From the NCBI GenBank assembly GCA_029240775.1, contig JARDZQ010000135.1, positions 1 through 5,752 on the forward strand: a stretch of DNA of 5,752 nt, read 5' to 3'. The notes below the pieces were generated by a model. The model was not told the origin of the DNA. It made no database searches and was given only the letters and a program-made list of their open reading frames with translations. Shown piece after piece: positions 4,621-5,752 of the stretch. Position numbers and translations under genes: made by a program. Each line of letters starts with the position of its first letter. Position 1 is the first letter of the stretch. This stretch comes from Rubrobacteraceae bacterium. Lineage in GTDB: Bacteria; Actinomycetota; Rubrobacteria; Rubrobacterales; Rubrobacteraceae.

Positions 4621-5752
4621 TTATACCTTGGGATGCTTCGAGACCTCGGTCTTGGCGTGGATGGCGATGCTCTGCAACAGGCCCAGTGAGAGGACGCTCA
4701 CCACCAGGTTGCTGCGCCCGTAGCTGATAAACGGCAGCGGGATGCCGGTGACGGGCATGATCCCCATCGTCATCCCGACGTTCACGAAGACGTGGAAGAG
4801 GAAGATGGTGGCGACGCCTACCGCGATGAGGACCCCGAACCGGTCGCGCGAGATGGTCGCGACGTGCAGGATGCGCCAGACGAGGAGGAAGAAGAGCAAG
4901 ATGAGCACGATGCTGCCTACGAAGCCTACCCTCTCTGCCAGGTTGGAGAAGATGAAGTCCGTGTTCTCCTCCGGTAAGAAGCCCAGGTTCGCGAGCGTCT
5001 GGGCGTCGAGGCCCTTGCCCGTGATCCCCCCCGATCCTATAGCCATCTTCGACTGGCACACCTGGTAGCTGATCCAACTGCTGCAGTCGCCGTCAGAGAA
5101 AGCCGTCAGGCGGGCGATCTGGTACTCTTCCAGGATCTTCAGCTTCACCGCCAGGGCCGCGGTGATGGCGACGGCGACGACGAGACCGGCAAGCTGGACG
5201 ACCTTCGCTCCGGCTATATACGCCATGGTGAAGAAGACGGCCCCGAAGACGAGCGCCGTCCCGAGGTCCGGCTGCATGAACACAAGCAACGCCGGCACGG
5301 CGAGGACGCCCAGGGCCTTGAGGAAGACGGTATGCTCCCCTACGGCTCTCTCGGCGAAGTACCCGGCGAGCACGATGACGATGCCAAGCTTGGCGAACTC
5401 GGAGGGCTGCACCTGCACGGGACCTATGTCTACCCACCGCTGGGCGCCGCCGGCCGCGGTCCCGATGAAGATAACGGAGAGGAGCATGAGGATAACGAGG
5501 CCGTAGATGGGTCTGAGGTAGCGCTGCCAGAACCGGTAGTCTATAAGCGCGAGCGGGATGGCCCCGGTCACCCCGAGGACGAAGCCGAGCGCCTGGTTCA
5601 TGGCGTACGCCTGCTGGGCCTCCGAGCCGGCCACGTAGACGGCGAGAATGCCAAAGGCCGAGAGCGTCAGCGAGACCAGGAGCAAGACCGGGTCGAGCGA
5701 CCTCCACTTTGGCAGGTTCGCGGCCCTGGTAGTCTTCGCTTCCTTGCGGGTA
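4621..5752 (-). CDS. rodA: SEDS-family peptidoglycan glycosyltransferase (RodA/FtsW type), 5' end outside window
   Basis: A polytopic membrane protein that polymerises lipid II into glycan strands for wall synthesis, normally working with a class B penicillin-binding protein. The open frame reaches the right edge, giving 376 visible residues. Residues are numbered here from the TTG at 5685, but that codon cuts into the first membrane helix and 22 further in-frame codons (including LPKWRSLDPV) look like genuine RodA N-terminus, so the real start lies beyond the window. About ten hydrophobic segments alternate with SEDS motifs: QPSEFAK (93-99), QPDLGTA (138-144), AIGSGGITGKGL (215-226), FLPEENTDFIF (236-246, the acidic extracytoplasmic motif tied to catalysis) and PVTGIPLPFISYG (311-323). 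The last motif continues RS where GS is usual. Two cysteines (201, 210) lie in the loop before the IGSGG motif. RodA is favoured over FtsW by the motif style, but the distinction is not absolute. Confidence 0.9.
   Translation of the reverse strand, partial: TRKEAKTTRAANLPKWRSLDPVLLLVSLTLSAFGILAVYVAGSEAQQAYAMNQALGFVLGVTGAIPLALIDYRFWQRYLRPIYGLVILMLLSVIFIGTAAGGAQRWVDIGPVQVQPSEFAKLGIVIVLAGYFAERAVGEHTVFLKALGVLAVPALLVFMQPDLGTALVFGAVFFTMAYIAGAKVVQLAGLVVAVAITAALAVKLKILEEYQIARLTAFSDGDCSSWISYQVCQSKMAIGSGGITGKGLDAQTLANLGFLPEENTDFIFSNLAERVGFVGSIVLILLFFLLVWRILHVATISRDRFGVLIAVGVATIFLFHVFVNVGMTMGIMPVTGIPLPFISYGRSNLVVSVLSLGLLQSIAIHAKTEVSKHPKV

Noticed and set aside
4517..5077. In-frame N-terminal extension of L21 upstream of GTG 4516
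   Set aside because: The extension runs through the 3' half of rodA in another frame and is Arg/His/Pro-rich. L21 starts at VFAVVESGGKQY with a Shine-Dalgarno.
5093..5707. Minus-strand open frame of 204 codons at the right edge
   Set aside because: It is a shifted frame of rodA. The translation is Arg/Gly/Pro-rich, without membrane segments or motifs.

Overview
This window is a compact, chromosomal, high-GC stretch in which every gene I can support is on the minus strand. Read in the direction of transcription (right to left) the order is rodA (5' end outside the window), rplU, rpmA, obg, nadD, rsfS, tRNA-Ala(GGC), comEA, comEC (3' end outside the window). The rplU-rpmA-obg-nadD-rsfS-comEA-comEC order, the strong GC bias at third codon positions and the frequent GTG/TTG starts suggest a high-GC Gram-positive bacterium, most likely a deep-branching Actinomycetota. 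A Rubrobacter-like genome is my best guess, but that is inference from gene order and protein style, not from a search.

Right part (about 4621-5752): most of a SEDS-family peptidoglycan glycosyltransferase (RodA/FtsW type), missing only its extreme N-terminus. Next comes a roughly 100-base intergenic region (4517-4620) with a probable sigma-70-type promoter and a short leader containing a perfect 6-bp hairpin. These feed the ribosomal and GTPase operon.

Central part (1644-4516): rplU (L21) overlaps rpmA (L27), a 31-base gap leads to obg (50S-assembly GTPase), 10 bases separate obg from nadD (NAD synthesis), and nadD overlaps rsfS (ribosomal silencing factor) by 4 bases. The spacing indicates one transcript. 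Three of the proteins are 50S components or 50S-acting factors (L21, L27, Obg), and RsfS binds the 50S subunit to block subunit joining. The unit is therefore mainly large-subunit assembly and control, with one NAD-biosynthesis gene in the middle.

Left part (1-1643): a tRNA-Ala with a near-perfect promoter of its own (TTGACA, 17-bp spacer, TATACT), then a 90-base gap without an obvious terminator. After this come comEA (membrane-anchored helix-hairpin-helix DNA receptor) and comEC (DNA uptake channel), which overlap by one base at TAGTG. Together they are the late competence genes for DNA binding and transport across the membrane.

I see no mobile element, CRISPR array or unknown gene system here. 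This is a conserved housekeeping region. The points worth a second look are regulatory and architectural: inverted repeats that enclose promoter elements, a hairpin over the comEA start codon, a ComEA without the SLBB domain, and a substitution in a normally conserved RodA motif.
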